NCBI RefSeq assembly: GCF_017873175.1
Contig: NZ_JAGGJW010000007.1
Coordinates: forward strand, 186,001 to 250,000
Direction: 5' to 3'
DNA from: Neorhizobium petrolearium
GTDB lineage: Bacteria > Pseudomonadota > Alphaproteobacteria > Rhizobiales > Rhizobiaceae
Length of the DNA stretch: 64,000 bases
The translations under genes were made by a program, and so were the position numbers. Positions 46,684 to 55,205 of the stretch are shown piece by piece (the stretch's first letter is position 1; each line of letters starts with the position of its first letter). The notes beneath the pieces are model-generated. The model had not been told where the DNA came from and ran no database searches. It was given only the letters and a program-made list of their open reading frames with translations.

Positions 46684-49600
46684 TCAGGCCATGTGGATCG
46701 TCTTGACCTCGAAATAGTTTTCAAGCCCTTCAGGACCGCCTTCGCGGCCGATGCCGGACTGTTTGAAGCCGCCGAACGGATGGTGGATGTCGACAATCAT
46801 GCCGTTGACCGTCACGCTGCCGGTGCGCATGCGGCGCGCAAATGCGTAACCCCGTTCCGGATCGGAGGTGAAGACCGCGCCGGAAAGGCCGTACATGGTA
46901 TCGTTGGCGATCTTCGCCGCTTCGTCCTCATCCTTGTAGCTGATGATCGACACGACCGGCCCGAAGATTTCCTCCTGGGCGATCTTCATATCCATCGTCA
47001 CGTCGGTAAAGACCGTCGGCTCGATGAAGTAGCCCTTGCCGAGGCCTGCCGGACGGCCTCCGCCGCAGGCGATCTTGGCACCACCTTCCCGACCTGCGGC
47101 GATATAGCCTTCGACGCGTGCAAGCTGCCGGGCCATCGTGAGCGGTCCCATTTGCGTCGTCGGATCGGCCGGATCGCCGACCTTGATGTTCTTCACCGCC
47201 CCGACGAACATGTCAGTGAATTCCTGTTTGCGGGATTCCGGCACCAGGATGCGGGTGAGCGAGAAGCAGACCTGGCCGGTGATCGGCATGGAATAGACCA
47301 TCAGGCTCGGTAAGGCCTTCCCGAAATCGGCGTCATCGAGAAGCACTGCCGCAGACTTGCCGCCGAGTTCCAGGCTGTAGCGGGCGAGGCGTTCGGAGCA
47401 GGCGGAGGCGATTGCCCGGCCGGCGATCGTCGAGCCGGTGAACGAGACCTTGTCGATGCCCTTGTGGCGAACGAGATAATCCCCGCCTTCGCGGCCGGCC
47501 GGCACGAGGTTGAAGACGCCTTTCGGCAAGCCCGCCTGTTCGATGCATTCGGCAAGGATATAAGCTTCCAGTGGCGTTTCCGGCGAGGGCTTGGCAACCA
47601 CCGTGCAGCCCGCGGCAAGAGCGGCGGAGACCTTGTAGTTCAGCAGAACCATCGGCGCGTTCCATGGTGTGATCGCCGCGCAGACGCCGACCGGCTCGCG
47701 GACGACGCGGACTTCGCCGCCGTCCGTCCGCTTTCGATGGCTAACGAAATCGTCCTTTTCGATCAGGTCCGCATAGTAGGTGAAGAGGCCGGGATTCTGG
47801 CCGACGAGCTTCTTCGTCAGGAAGATGGGTGCGCCGACTTGGGTCGTCCATGCGTTGGCAATCTCATCAAGGCGGGCCGTCAGCAGTTCGGCCACCTTGC
47901 GCAAGTAGCCTGCGCGCTCCTTGAAGCCCATGCGCGGCCAGGGTCCGTTGTCGAAAGCGTCGCGGGCGGCGGTGACGGCCTTGTCGATATCGGCATTGCT
48001 GGCTTCCGGATAACTGAGCAGCAGTTCCTCGGTCACCGGCGAGATGACGTCGAGCTTTCCGGTGCCGGACGGGGTCACCCATTCGCCGTTGATGAAGAAT
48101 TTCTCAGGCGTCTTCAGTATCGTCTCGTTTCTGACAGCGACATTCATTTCAGTCTCCTCCTCTGATAGAATGACTTCCAAAAGACGCGGCCCTTTCATGC
48201 TGAGAAGGTACCGCAGGCACGATGCCAGTTCTTCTCCCTTTTCGCAGCGCACCGCCTTGCAGCCCTGCGCTTCTGCGATCTTCACAAAATCCATGTGGCC
48301 GATGTCGACGCCGTCGATGCGGCCTGAACCGCTCCTTTCGGCGATCGCCTTCAGCACCTTGTAACCGCCGTTGTTCAGGATGACGATCAAGAGGTTCGCA
48401 TCGTATTCCACGGCAGACCAGATCGACTGGATGGAATAGAGGCTCGATCCATCGCCGATGACGGCGATCACCGGCTGTTCCGGCTTCGTCAAGGCGGCGC
48501 CGACAGAGCCGGGCAGGGCGTAACCCAGGCCGCCGCTCGCCGTGGCAAAGAAGCCGCCCGGCCGTTCGATCGGAAAGAAGTCGTGCAGCGCGTCGCGGCC
48601 GCCCGGCGCTTCCTCGAAGACGATGCTGTCCGGCGAGCGGACCTCGGCGAGCGTCTGATAGAAGAATTCCTGCCCGATGCCTTTCGGCGTTTTGAACCGC
48701 GGAATGATGCGGGCGGGACCATCGGTACGCTGCGGCCGGCAGCGCAGGCGATAAACGAGGCCTTCGGTTGCTGCACGCAGATTGGAAATCATCGCATTGC
48801 CGGCGATCGCGCTTGCAGCCTGTGCCGGGTCATCGGTGATGAGCCGGAGTTCTGCGCCTTCCGGGATATCGGGACCGCACCCGGCGAAGTGATAGGTGAA
48901 GGCGGGCGCGCCGAGGACCAGCACGAGGTCCGTGTCGCTGAGGCATTGCGACAGTTTCGGTTGAAAAGCCGGCAAGAAACCCGCGAAGAGCGGATGCCGT
49001 TCCGGAAAGCTGCAGCGCGAGGAAAGCGGGCTCGCCCAGACCCTTGCCTGCAGGATTTCCGCCAGCCGTACGGTCGAATCCCAGGCATTGTCGATGTCGA
49101 CCCCGGGGCCGACGACGAGCACGGGCTCCGTCGCATCATTGAGTTCGCGGGCAAGCGCATCCAGTGCTGCGGCAGGGGCGCTGATCACCGTCTCGACATC
49201 GCGGATGGCGATCGGTTTTGCTTCCGCCTGCCAATCGCTCAACGGTACGGAGACCATGACGGGGCCGCGCGGCGCCTGCATCGCCATGTAATAGGCCCGC
49301 GCAATCGCCGCAGGCACGTCCTCGGCACGGGCCGGCTCGCAGGCCCATTTCACGTAAGGTTTCGGGAATTCCGTCGGGCTTTCAGCGAAAAGGAACGGAT
49401 CGTGTGGCAGGAGTTCACGGCTTTGCTGGCCTGTCGTGATGATCAGCGGCGCACGGTTGCGGTAGGCCGTATAGATGTTTCCGAGCGCATGGCCGAGTCC
49501 GGCGGCGGAATGCAGGTTGACGAAGGCGGGCTTGCGGCTCACCTGCGCATAAGCATCCGCCATGGCGACGACGATCGATTCCTGCAGGCCGAGCACATAG

Positions 49601-49767
49601 GAGAAGTCTTCCGGGATATTCATGAACATCGGCAGTTCGGTCGAGCCGGGATTGCCGAAAATCCGGTCAATGCCCTTTTGCCTGAGAAAATCAAAGACCG
49701 CTTCGCTGACCGTCTGGCCGCGCAATTTCGTGCTGCCGGATCGAAAATCCCGCGTCATCCTGTTCAT
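46684..49767 (-). CDS. Fused benzoylformate decarboxylase-like (ThDP) and aldehyde dehydrogenase enzyme
   Basis: A 1027-aa two-enzyme chain. Seen, residues 15-540: a ThDP decarboxylase with all four catalytic residues of Pseudomonas benzoylformate decarboxylase: S42 (GNPGS), E63 (LQES), H86 (NLHSAAG) and H293 (TYHFAG), plus the ThDP motif GDG438-440...NN465-466. Residues 546-1027: an aldehyde dehydrogenase with N703 (TPWNAP), K726, E800 (LELGG) and C834 (GQVC). Inference: an aryl-glyoxylate is decarboxylated to the aldehyde and oxidised to the acid in one protein, combining MdlC and MdlD. The ATG at 49767 has GGGAGGAGG upstream. A second ribosome site lies at the domain junction. Cytoplasmic; divergent from a LysR gene. 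Confidence 0.9.
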   Translation of the reverse strand: MNRMTRDFRSGSTKLRGQTVSEAVFDFLRQKGIDRIFGNPGSTELPMFMNIPEDFSYVLGLQESIVVAMADAYAQVSRKPAFVNLHSAAGLGHALGNIYTAYRNRAPLIITTGQQSRELLPHDPFLFAESPTEFPKPYVKWACEPARAEDVPAAIARAYYMAMQAPRGPVMVSVPLSDWQAEAKPIAIRDVETVISAPAAALDALARELNDATEPVLVVGPGVDIDNAWDSTVRLAEILQARVWASPLSSRCSFPERHPLFAGFLPAFQPKLSQCLSDTDLVLVLGAPAFTYHFAGCGPDIPEGAELRLITDDPAQAASAIAGNAMISNLRAATEGLVYRLRCRPQRTDGPARIIPRFKTPKGIGQEFFYQTLAEVRSPDSIVFEEAPGGRDALHDFFPIERPGGFFATASGGLGYALPGSVGAALTKPEQPVIAVIGDGSSLYSIQSIWSAVEYDANLLIVILNNGGYKVLKAIAERSGSGRIDGVDIGHMDFVKIAEAQGCKAVRCEKGEELASCLRYLLSMKGPRLLEVILSEEETEMNVAVRNETILKTPEKFFINGEWVTPSGTGKLDVISPVTEELLLSYPEASNADIDKAVTAARDAFDNGPWPRMGFKERAGYLRKVAELLTARLDEIANAWTTQVGAPIFLTKKLVGQNPGLFTYYADLIEKDDFVSHRKRTDGGEVRVVREPVGVCAAITPWNAPMVLLNYKVSAALAAGCTVVAKPSPETPLEAYILAECIEQAGLPKGVFNLVPAGREGGDYLVRHKGIDKVSFTGSTIAGRAIASACSERLARYSLELGGKSAAVLLDDADFGKALPSLMVYSMPITGQVCFSLTRILVPESRKQEFTDMFVGAVKNIKVGDPADPTTQMGPLTMARQLARVEGYIAAGREGGAKIACGGGRPAGLGKGYFIEPTVFTDVTMDMKIAQEEIFGPVVSIISYKDEDEAAKIANDTMYGLSGAVFTSDPERGYAFARRMRTGSVTVNGMIVDIHHPFGGFKQSGIGREGGPEGLENYFEVKTIHMA
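48145..48162 (-). promoter_or_regulatory. Internal ribosome-binding site and ATG at the fusion junction
   Basis: On the minus strand GAGGAGGAG (48162-48154) is followed six bases later by an in-frame ATG (48147-48145), residue 541 of the fusion. This ATG starts the sequence MNVAVRNETILKTPEKFFIN, a natural aldehyde-dehydrogenase N-terminus of about 487 aa. The site may be a relic of two once-separate genes or may still yield free aldehyde dehydrogenase. Confidence 0.6.
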
Positions 49768-49846
49768 GCGGAGCCTCCTCCCGGCCCGCGAGTCCATAGC
49801 CCGCGCGTGCACTATATCCCTATCAGTGTCGCAGATAGCGCCCTGT

Positions 49847-49869
49847 CTTGGAATTGAAGAATTTCCAAG
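49847..49869. promoter_or_regulatory. Candidate LysR operator
   Basis: CTTGGAA (49847-49853) and TTCCAAG (49863-49869) form a 7-bp inverted repeat with a 9-bp spacer, containing a T-N11-A type pattern. It lies in the 120-bp gap between the fusion gene and the divergent LysR gene, 19 bp before the latter, as expected for a LysR autoregulatory site. Confidence 0.5.
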
Positions 49870-49887
49870 AATCCATTACACGAGGGC

Positions 49888-50808
49888 ATGACTTTGGATG
49901 TGCGTTCTGCCCAGATCATGCTGGAATGTGCCCGACGCGGGAGTCTGGGCGCGGCCGCGAATGCATTGAACATGACGCAGCCGGCCATCACCCGCATGCT
50001 GAAGCGCCTTGAAGACAGTTATGGTGTACCGCTGTTCGAGCGGACGACCCGCGGCGTGGTGCCTACCGTATTCGGAGATGCGCTGCTGCCTTATGCCAAG
50101 TTGGTCGTGTCGGAGATTGGCAATGCCTCCGATGTCATACAGCAGATGCAGGGAGCCAGCCGCGGCGTCGTGCGGATCGGCGGCGTGGCGAGCGTCGTCA
50201 GCGGTTTCATCATCACCGTCATCCGCGAGATGCGCAAACAGCATCCGGAAGTGCAATATCAGATCATCGAGGATCTCGAAGACCGGGTTCTGGAGGCGCT
50301 GAAGGGGGGAACGGTCGACATCGCGATTTCACCCGAACCCTACCTCGACGACGATATAGTCATCGCCACGCCGGACATCCTGCACGATACGGTGTCTGTC
50401 TTCGCTCGTTGCGACCATCCCATCGTCAGGCGGGACCATGTGACGCTTGAAGAGGCGGCGGATTTCGACTGGGCCCTGCCTCCGCCGGGCACTCCGACGG
50501 TGCGCGAGTGGCAGCGCCGATTCCACGACAACGCACTGGAGCCGAATGCCCCATCGATCATCTCGCGCTCCGTGCCGGTGCTGAAGGCGGCGGTTTTATC
50601 GGAGTCGCTGTTCTGCTGGATGCCGTTGCCGCTGGTGCGCGAGGAGGTTGAACGGGGCGAGATGGCGCGTGTCAACGTGCCCGAACTCGACTGGCAGCGG
50701 ACGTTCCGCGTCTACCGCCGCAAGAAGGGTCTGATGACGCCGCCGACTGCCAATCTTCTGCAGGCCATCCGCCGCATCAGCGAGACGTGGAGAGGGCAGG
50801 TGGCCTGA
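49888..50808 (+). CDS. LysR-family transcriptional regulator (divergent from the decarboxylase-dehydrogenase fusion)
   Basis: A 306-aa LysR regulator. Seen: RSAQIMLECARRGSLGAAAN and MTQPAITRMLKRLEDSYG in the N-terminal helix-turn-helix; the effector domain has GVVRIGGVASVVSGFI and GGTVDIAISPEPYLDDDI. It faces away from the fusion gene across a 120-bp region with an inverted repeat, the classical layout for a LysR activator and its target. It converges with the M81 peptidase gene, with only 29 bp between them and no clear terminator. The inducer is probably a pathway aromatic acid. Confidence 0.87.
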   Translation: MTLDVRSAQIMLECARRGSLGAAANALNMTQPAITRMLKRLEDSYGVPLFERTTRGVVPTVFGDALLPYAKLVVSEIGNASDVIQQMQGASRGVVRIGGVASVVSGFIITVIREMRKQHPEVQYQIIEDLEDRVLEALKGGTVDIAISPEPYLDDDIVIATPDILHDTVSVFARCDHPIVRRDHVTLEEAADFDWALPPPGTPTVREWQRRFHDNALEPNAPSIISRSVPVLKAAVLSESLFCWMPLPLVREEVERGEMARVNVPELDWQRTFRVYRRKKGLMTPPTANLLQAIRRISETWRGQVA

Positions 50809-50837
50809 GCGACCACTCGGATACTCGCGGCGGCGGT

Positions 50838-52286
50838 TCAGCGATCTTTCGATCGTGCCGAAAGGAAGACCTGCGGCTCGTAGGAGAAATCCTTGTCGAA
50901 AGGATAGATTGGCCGCTCTCTGCGGGCACATTCCAGCCGTTCGACGAACTGGTCGACCACGCCGGGCGACAGAGCCATGAGGTTCGGATTGGCGATCGGT
51001 GCCAGTTCCGGCGAGAGATAACCCGACTTGACGACGATGATCTTCGCTTTGTGCGGATCGAGGCCGAGTCGGGTGAAGTCGACGATGTTGTGGTAGGGCC
51101 GGCGCTTGGCCGAGAGTACGAGTTCGACGTCACCGATGACGACAACGGCCTGACGGTCGGCGAGGTCTGCCGTCTCGTGGAGGAACTTGACCTTTACCTT
51201 GGCTTCGATCGGTTTGCTGTTGATCGCATCGAGCGAAGCTCCGATCGAGAGGTCCAGTTCGGCACCAACGCCCGCAGCATAGCAGGCATCGGTTGCAGGC
51301 TTGTCGGCGATGCCGGCGAAGATGACGCCGGTGGCACCCCTGGCGATCAGTTGGGCCAGCACCTCGGCGCGGTCGCCAACGCCGCCGCCGGTCGGGTTGT
51401 CGCCGGATTCGGCGAGCACGACCGGGGCTGTCTTCGAAGCGATTGCCTTGTTGACGCATTCCTCGATCGAGCCTGTCTCGCAGCCGAATACAAATTGTTC
51501 ACGCGCATCCCAATAGGCCTTTGCGACGCGTTTCGCCTCCCGCTCCAGCACGGCGCGATCGGTGCCGGTCATGATCGCCGCGGCGGTGGCGCGCGGTTCG
51601 TCGGCCCAGACATAACCCACCATCAATGAGGCATCCCAGACGCCTTCAATGGCGTCGATTTCCGGCATCAAGGCGTAGAGGCTCTTCGCCGGCTCGTCGA
51701 CCGTCGATGTACGCTCTCCGGGCAATACGACCGGAATGGGTGCCCAGAGAAGCGTCGGCTTCACACCGGTCGTTAGGCTTTTGACCAGCATCGTCACCGC
51801 GCGGCGCATGGTTTCCTCGACATCGATATGCGGCGCGGTGCGATAGGTGGAATACATATCGAGCGCATCGATGATCCGCTGGGTGACGTTGCCGTGCAGG
51901 TCGTAGCTCGCCGAGACCGTGCAGTCCGGACCGACGAGCTCGCGGGCGGCGATGATCCAGTCACCCTCTGCATCTTCCATGCCCTCGACATACATGGCGC
52001 CATGCATGGCGAGGTAGAGGCCGTCAAGCGGCAAAAGCGGCTTCAGGCGCTCCAGGAATTCCGACTTGAACTTTTCGTAGGTTCCGCGGGCGACCGGGCC
52101 GCCGGCAATCGCACGGGCGTGGATAGTCGGCAGGAATTCGGCGTCATAATCCTTGAGGAAGGCGAAATAGGGCGCCGCCGTCAGCTCTCCGCCGCGCACG
52201 ACGCGAAAATCCTTCTCCTCGTTCAGAACCGGATTGTAGGTGCTGCATTCGATATGGATGCCGCCGACAGCGATGCGCAAGGGCAT
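50838..52286 (-). CDS. M81 family metallopeptidase (MlrC-like)
   Basis: A 482-aa MlrC-type protein. Seen: IAVGGIHIECSTYNP at the N-terminus, LYLAMHGAMYVEG near residue 90, VSASYDLHGNVTQRI near residue 125 with metal-binding aspartate and histidine, TAPHIDVEETM, and SGDNPTGGGVGDRAEVLAQL near residue 295 in the C-terminal MlrC domain. Family knowledge: the founding member degrades linearised microcystin peptide; most homologues have unknown substrates. It lies 11 bp after the ROK regulator gene and is divergent from a peptide-type importer, so it probably acts on a compound imported by that system. Confidence 0.87.
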   Translation of the reverse strand: MPLRIAVGGIHIECSTYNPVLNEEKDFRVVRGGELTAAPYFAFLKDYDAEFLPTIHARAIAGGPVARGTYEKFKSEFLERLKPLLPLDGLYLAMHGAMYVEGMEDAEGDWIIAARELVGPDCTVSASYDLHGNVTQRIIDALDMYSTYRTAPHIDVEETMRRAVTMLVKSLTTGVKPTLLWAPIPVVLPGERTSTVDEPAKSLYALMPEIDAIEGVWDASLMVGYVWADEPRATAAAIMTGTDRAVLEREAKRVAKAYWDAREQFVFGCETGSIEECVNKAIASKTAPVVLAESGDNPTGGGVGDRAEVLAQLIARGATGVIFAGIADKPATDACYAAGVGAELDLSIGASLDAINSKPIEAKVKVKFLHETADLADRQAVVVIGDVELVLSAKRRPYHNIVDFTRLGLDPHKAKIIVVKSGYLSPELAPIANPNLMALSPGVVDQFVERLECARRERPIYPFDKDFSYEPQVFLSARSKDR

Positions 52287-52297
52287 GGAGGGAAACC

Positions 52298-53431
52298 TCA
52301 GTTGGAGTTGGGGCCGATCAGGAAATTATGGGCTGCGATGCTCGCAGCACCTCGCGCCCAGACGTCGCCATCAACGCGCTTGATGCGGATTGGCGTCTGG
52401 CCGGCGTAGCGGGGCAGCACGTTGGTTTCGACCGCCTGATTGAGCACCGTGCCGAACAGCCCGTCGAACGAGCCTTCGACATGGGTGATCAGGATGAGGC
52501 CGGGGTCGTTCATCTGGATGAGATTGGCGATGGCGAGTCCTAGCGCCGAACCGGCGCGATGCAGGATGCGGATCGCCGCGGCATTGCCGGTGGAGGCCTT
52601 CTCTTCGATGTCGGAGAGCGAGGTGCATTCGAGCCCTTCGGCGCGCGACATTTCCTTGATCGCCTTCATGGACGCGACGGTATCGAGGCAGCCACGCTTG
52701 CCGCAGCGACAAGGTACGCCGCCGGACTCGATGGTGCAGTGGGCGATTTCGCCGGCGCCGCCGTGATTGCCGCGATAGAGCTTGCCTTCGATGAAATGGG
52801 CGCAGCCAATGCCGTCGCCCAATGAGACGACGCTGAAATTCTGTATCTCTCGGGCGCTGCCGAACAGTTTTTCGCTCACGGCAACGGCCTTCGCGTCATT
52901 CTCGATGAAGGTCTCGACGCCGGATCGCTCGCGGATGATCCTGGCCAGCGGCACGTCTTGCCAGTTGAGCAGCGTGGATTGCACGCAGTTCGCCTGGGTC
53001 TCGTCGACGAAGCCGGAAAGCGCCACGCCGATGCCGGAGAGCTTTTCTCCGGCCTCCGGATGGGCTTCGAGAAGTCTTGGCAGGCCTTCGGTGATCGCTT
53101 CGGCGATGACCTTCGGATCGCGCGACAGAGGCATCGCCTGCCTTGCAATGATCCTGCCGTTCAGATCGCTCAGGATCATAGGCGCGGGATCTTCGAGCAA
53201 CGATATGCCGACGAAGAAGGCGCATTCCGGATGCAGGTCGAGCAGGATCGACGGCCGGCCCTGGCCGTAGACCGTCTCCGTCTCATGGAGCACGCCGAGA
53301 TCGATGAGGTCGCGGGCGATGCCGCTCATTGCCGCTTTGCTCAAGCCCAGCATGCTTGCCATCTCGGTGCGACTGAGCGGACCGGCTTCACTGATGACGC
53401 GCAGCAACTGGCGCTGGGACGAGGTGAGCAT
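52298..53431 (-). CDS. ROK-family transcriptional regulator
   Basis: A 377-aa regulator of the NagC/XylR type. Seen: an N-terminal helix-turn-helix (GPLSRTEMASMLGLSKAAMS), then a ROK sugar-kinase-like domain with VVSLGDGIGCAHFIEGKLY, GEIAHCTIESGGVPC and the zinc motif CRCGKRGCLDT. The ATP-binding region looks degenerate, as expected for a repressor. The start at 53431 gives the family length; no good ribosome site is seen. It shares an operon with M81 and faces the importer operon. Inference: it represses both from the operator at 53479-53493, with a sugar or amino-sugar as inducer. Confidence 0.87.
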   Translation of the reverse strand: MLTSSQRQLLRVISEAGPLSRTEMASMLGLSKAAMSGIARDLIDLGVLHETETVYGQGRPSILLDLHPECAFFVGISLLEDPAPMILSDLNGRIIARQAMPLSRDPKVIAEAITEGLPRLLEAHPEAGEKLSGIGVALSGFVDETQANCVQSTLLNWQDVPLARIIRERSGVETFIENDAKAVAVSEKLFGSAREIQNFSVVSLGDGIGCAHFIEGKLYRGNHGGAGEIAHCTIESGGVPCRCGKRGCLDTVASMKAIKEMSRAEGLECTSLSDIEEKASTGNAAAIRILHRAGSALGLAIANLIQMNDPGLILITHVEGSFDGLFGTVLNQAVETNVLPRYAGQTPIRIKRVDGDVWARGAASIAAHNFLIGPNSN

Positions 53432-53468
53432 GGCGTTCAAGGGACTGTAGGCTCTCGGTGATAGTGGC

Positions 53469-53497
53469 TTGACACTAAGTTCAGAAAATGAACAAAT
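53469..53497. promoter_or_regulatory. Candidate promoter with overlapping ROK operator
   Basis: TTGACA at 53469-53474 on the plus strand, with an inverted repeat GTTCA-GAAAA-TGAAC at 53479-53493 lying where RNA polymerase would sit. The -10 (ACAAAT, 53492-53497) is weak. The position in the 144-bp divergent gap suits repression by the adjacent ROK protein. Confidence 0.45.
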
Positions 53498-53575
53498 CAA
53501 CGCCAATAAATTATAAAAATGATCTAAGGGGGCAAAGTCCGCCCCATAAATCAACAAAACCAAGGGTGAACAATC

Positions 53576-55114
53576 ATGACCATATTCCTGAAAAGCCGTC
53601 GTTTTGCGCTTGCTTCCGCAGTGGCGGCGGGCATCGTTTTCCCGATTGCGGCTAGTGCCGCCACGCTCAACGTGATGCAGACCGAAGCTCCGCGTTCCAT
53701 GGATCCGGGCGACCAGACGGCGACCTATACGGCGGCGCTGCTCGATCCGATGTATGAAGGCCTCATCAAGCGCGATCCCGATCTGTCGTTGAAGCCGGCG
53801 CTTGCTACCGAATGGTCGGCCGATGCCTCAGGCCTTGTCTGGACGTTCAAGCTGCGCACTGGCGTCAAGTTCCATGACGGCACGCCCTTCGATGCCGATG
53901 CTGTGGTCAAGAACTTCGCTCGTCATCTCGACACCAAGCGCGGTCTCGCCGCCAGTGGCCGCCTGCGCACATTCCTCGAAGCCGTCACGGCGGTCGATTC
54001 GATGACGGTTCAGTTCAAGCTGAAGACCCAGTATCCGGCGTTTCTGGCGCTGTTGACCACCGGCCCTTGCCTGATGGTGAGCCCGACTGCTGACGCTGCC
54101 GGTACGATCGGCGCCAAGGCGGTTGGTACCGGCCCTTACAAGCTGCAGGAATATAAGTCCGGCGAATACGTCCTGGAAGTGAAGAATCCGGACTGGTGGG
54201 GTGGTGAGCCGAAGGGCGAGGACGAGATCAGGTGGACATGGACGCCCGAACCGTCCGTCATGAACATGGCGCTGCAGACGGGCGATGCCGATGTCATCAA
54301 CCCGTTCCCTTCCGCCTTCGCCCAGCAGGTCAAGGCCAACCCGGAGATGCAGCTCAGCACAACGGACGGCTCGGCTGTTTTCTGGGTCTCGCTCAACACC
54401 AGGATGAAGCCGCTCGACGATGTGCGTGTCCGTCAGGCGTTGAATTATGCAACAGACCGTGAAGGCATCGTCAAGGCTTTCATGCAGGGCTATGCGACGC
54501 CGGCCAATTCGCCGCTGGCGCCGGTCACGCCCGGTTATGACAAGTCGCTCGCGCCTTATACCTACGATGTCGAGAAGGCAAAACAGCTTTTGAAGGAGGC
54601 CGGTTATCCGGACGGCTTCTCGATGACCACCATCGTGCAGGAGCAGGAGGCGCGTATCGGCGAACTCTTGCAGGCCATGTGGGCCAAGGCCGGCGTCAAG
54701 CTCGAAGTCCGCAAGATGGAAGGCGGCGTCTGGTCTAAGGCCGCGTTCCTCGATCCCGCGGGGAAGGAGAAAGAGAATATCGGTTCCTCGATCGCCTCCT
54801 GGTCGTCGGGCGTCAACGGTGCCGACCTGCAGTTCCGCCCGCTCTACTATTCGAAGAGCGCATCTCCGGCCGGCGCCAACCTTGGTTTCTTCAACGATCC
54901 GAAACTTGACGAACTGATCGACAAGGCTGCCTCGACGCTCGACGAGAAGGCCCGCAACGCGATCTATGTCGATGCCCAGAAGGTCGTGAACGAGCAGGCG
55001 CCCCATGTGCTGCTCTATACGAAGCAGGACCTTTTTGCGACGCGCGCCGGCGTCAAGGGCGCGTGGGTGATCCCGGGCGGCCTGATCGTCGTCAAGGACG
55101 CCAAGAAGCAGTAG
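53576..55114 (+). CDS. ABC transporter substrate-binding protein (SBP_bac_5, peptide/amino-compound type)
   Basis: A 512-aa periplasmic binding protein. Seen: signal peptide from MTIFLKSRRFALASAVAAGI, cleavage near ASAA, then TLNVMQTEAPRSMDPGDQTA, LVWTFKLRTGVKFHDGTPFD and LDDVRVRQALNYATDREGIV, the family core. AAGGGTG precedes the ATG. First gene of an importer-kinase-cutC operon. Family default ligands are peptides, but muropeptides, amino sugars and other glycosides also occur. A ROK kinase in the same operon hints at a sugar-containing ligand. Confidence 0.9.
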   Translation: MTIFLKSRRFALASAVAAGIVFPIAASAATLNVMQTEAPRSMDPGDQTATYTAALLDPMYEGLIKRDPDLSLKPALATEWSADASGLVWTFKLRTGVKFHDGTPFDADAVVKNFARHLDTKRGLAASGRLRTFLEAVTAVDSMTVQFKLKTQYPAFLALLTTGPCLMVSPTADAAGTIGAKAVGTGPYKLQEYKSGEYVLEVKNPDWWGGEPKGEDEIRWTWTPEPSVMNMALQTGDADVINPFPSAFAQQVKANPEMQLSTTDGSAVFWVSLNTRMKPLDDVRVRQALNYATDREGIVKAFMQGYATPANSPLAPVTPGYDKSLAPYTYDVEKAKQLLKEAGYPDGFSMTTIVQEQEARIGELLQAMWAKAGVKLEVRKMEGGVWSKAAFLDPAGKEKENIGSSIASWSSGVNGADLQFRPLYYSKSASPAGANLGFFNDPKLDELIDKAASTLDEKARNAIYVDAQKVVNEQAPHVLLYTKQDLFATRAGVKGAWVIPGGLIVVKDAKKQ

Positions 55115-55126
55115 GATCGTGAAACG

Positions 55127-55163
55127 ACGGCGGGTGGAGAAATCCGCCCGCCGTTTCTTTTTC
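55127..55163 (+). terminator. Intercistronic terminator/attenuator after the binding-protein gene
   Basis: A 12-bp stem, ACGGCGGGTGGA (55127-55138) with TCCGCCCGCCGT (55143-55154), capped by a GAAA tetraloop and followed by TTCTTTTTC. It has all parts of an intrinsic terminator yet lies between the binding-protein and permease genes of one operon. Partial read-through would favour the binding protein. Confidence 0.75.
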
Positions 55164-55205
55164 AGTGACCGAGGCCGCGAACTGGTCTCAAGAGATAGCG
55201 GTTGG

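Noticed and set aside
46684..49767. Fusion as a sequencing or assembly error
   Set aside because: The frame continues without interruption through the junction, with sensible codons and a short linker. An error that removed a stop cannot be fully excluded, so it is listed as a refutation test instead.
48583..49857. A 424-codon plus-strand frame opposite the decarboxylase domain
   Set aside because: Shadow of the fusion gene, whose catalytic residues are all present on the minus strand.
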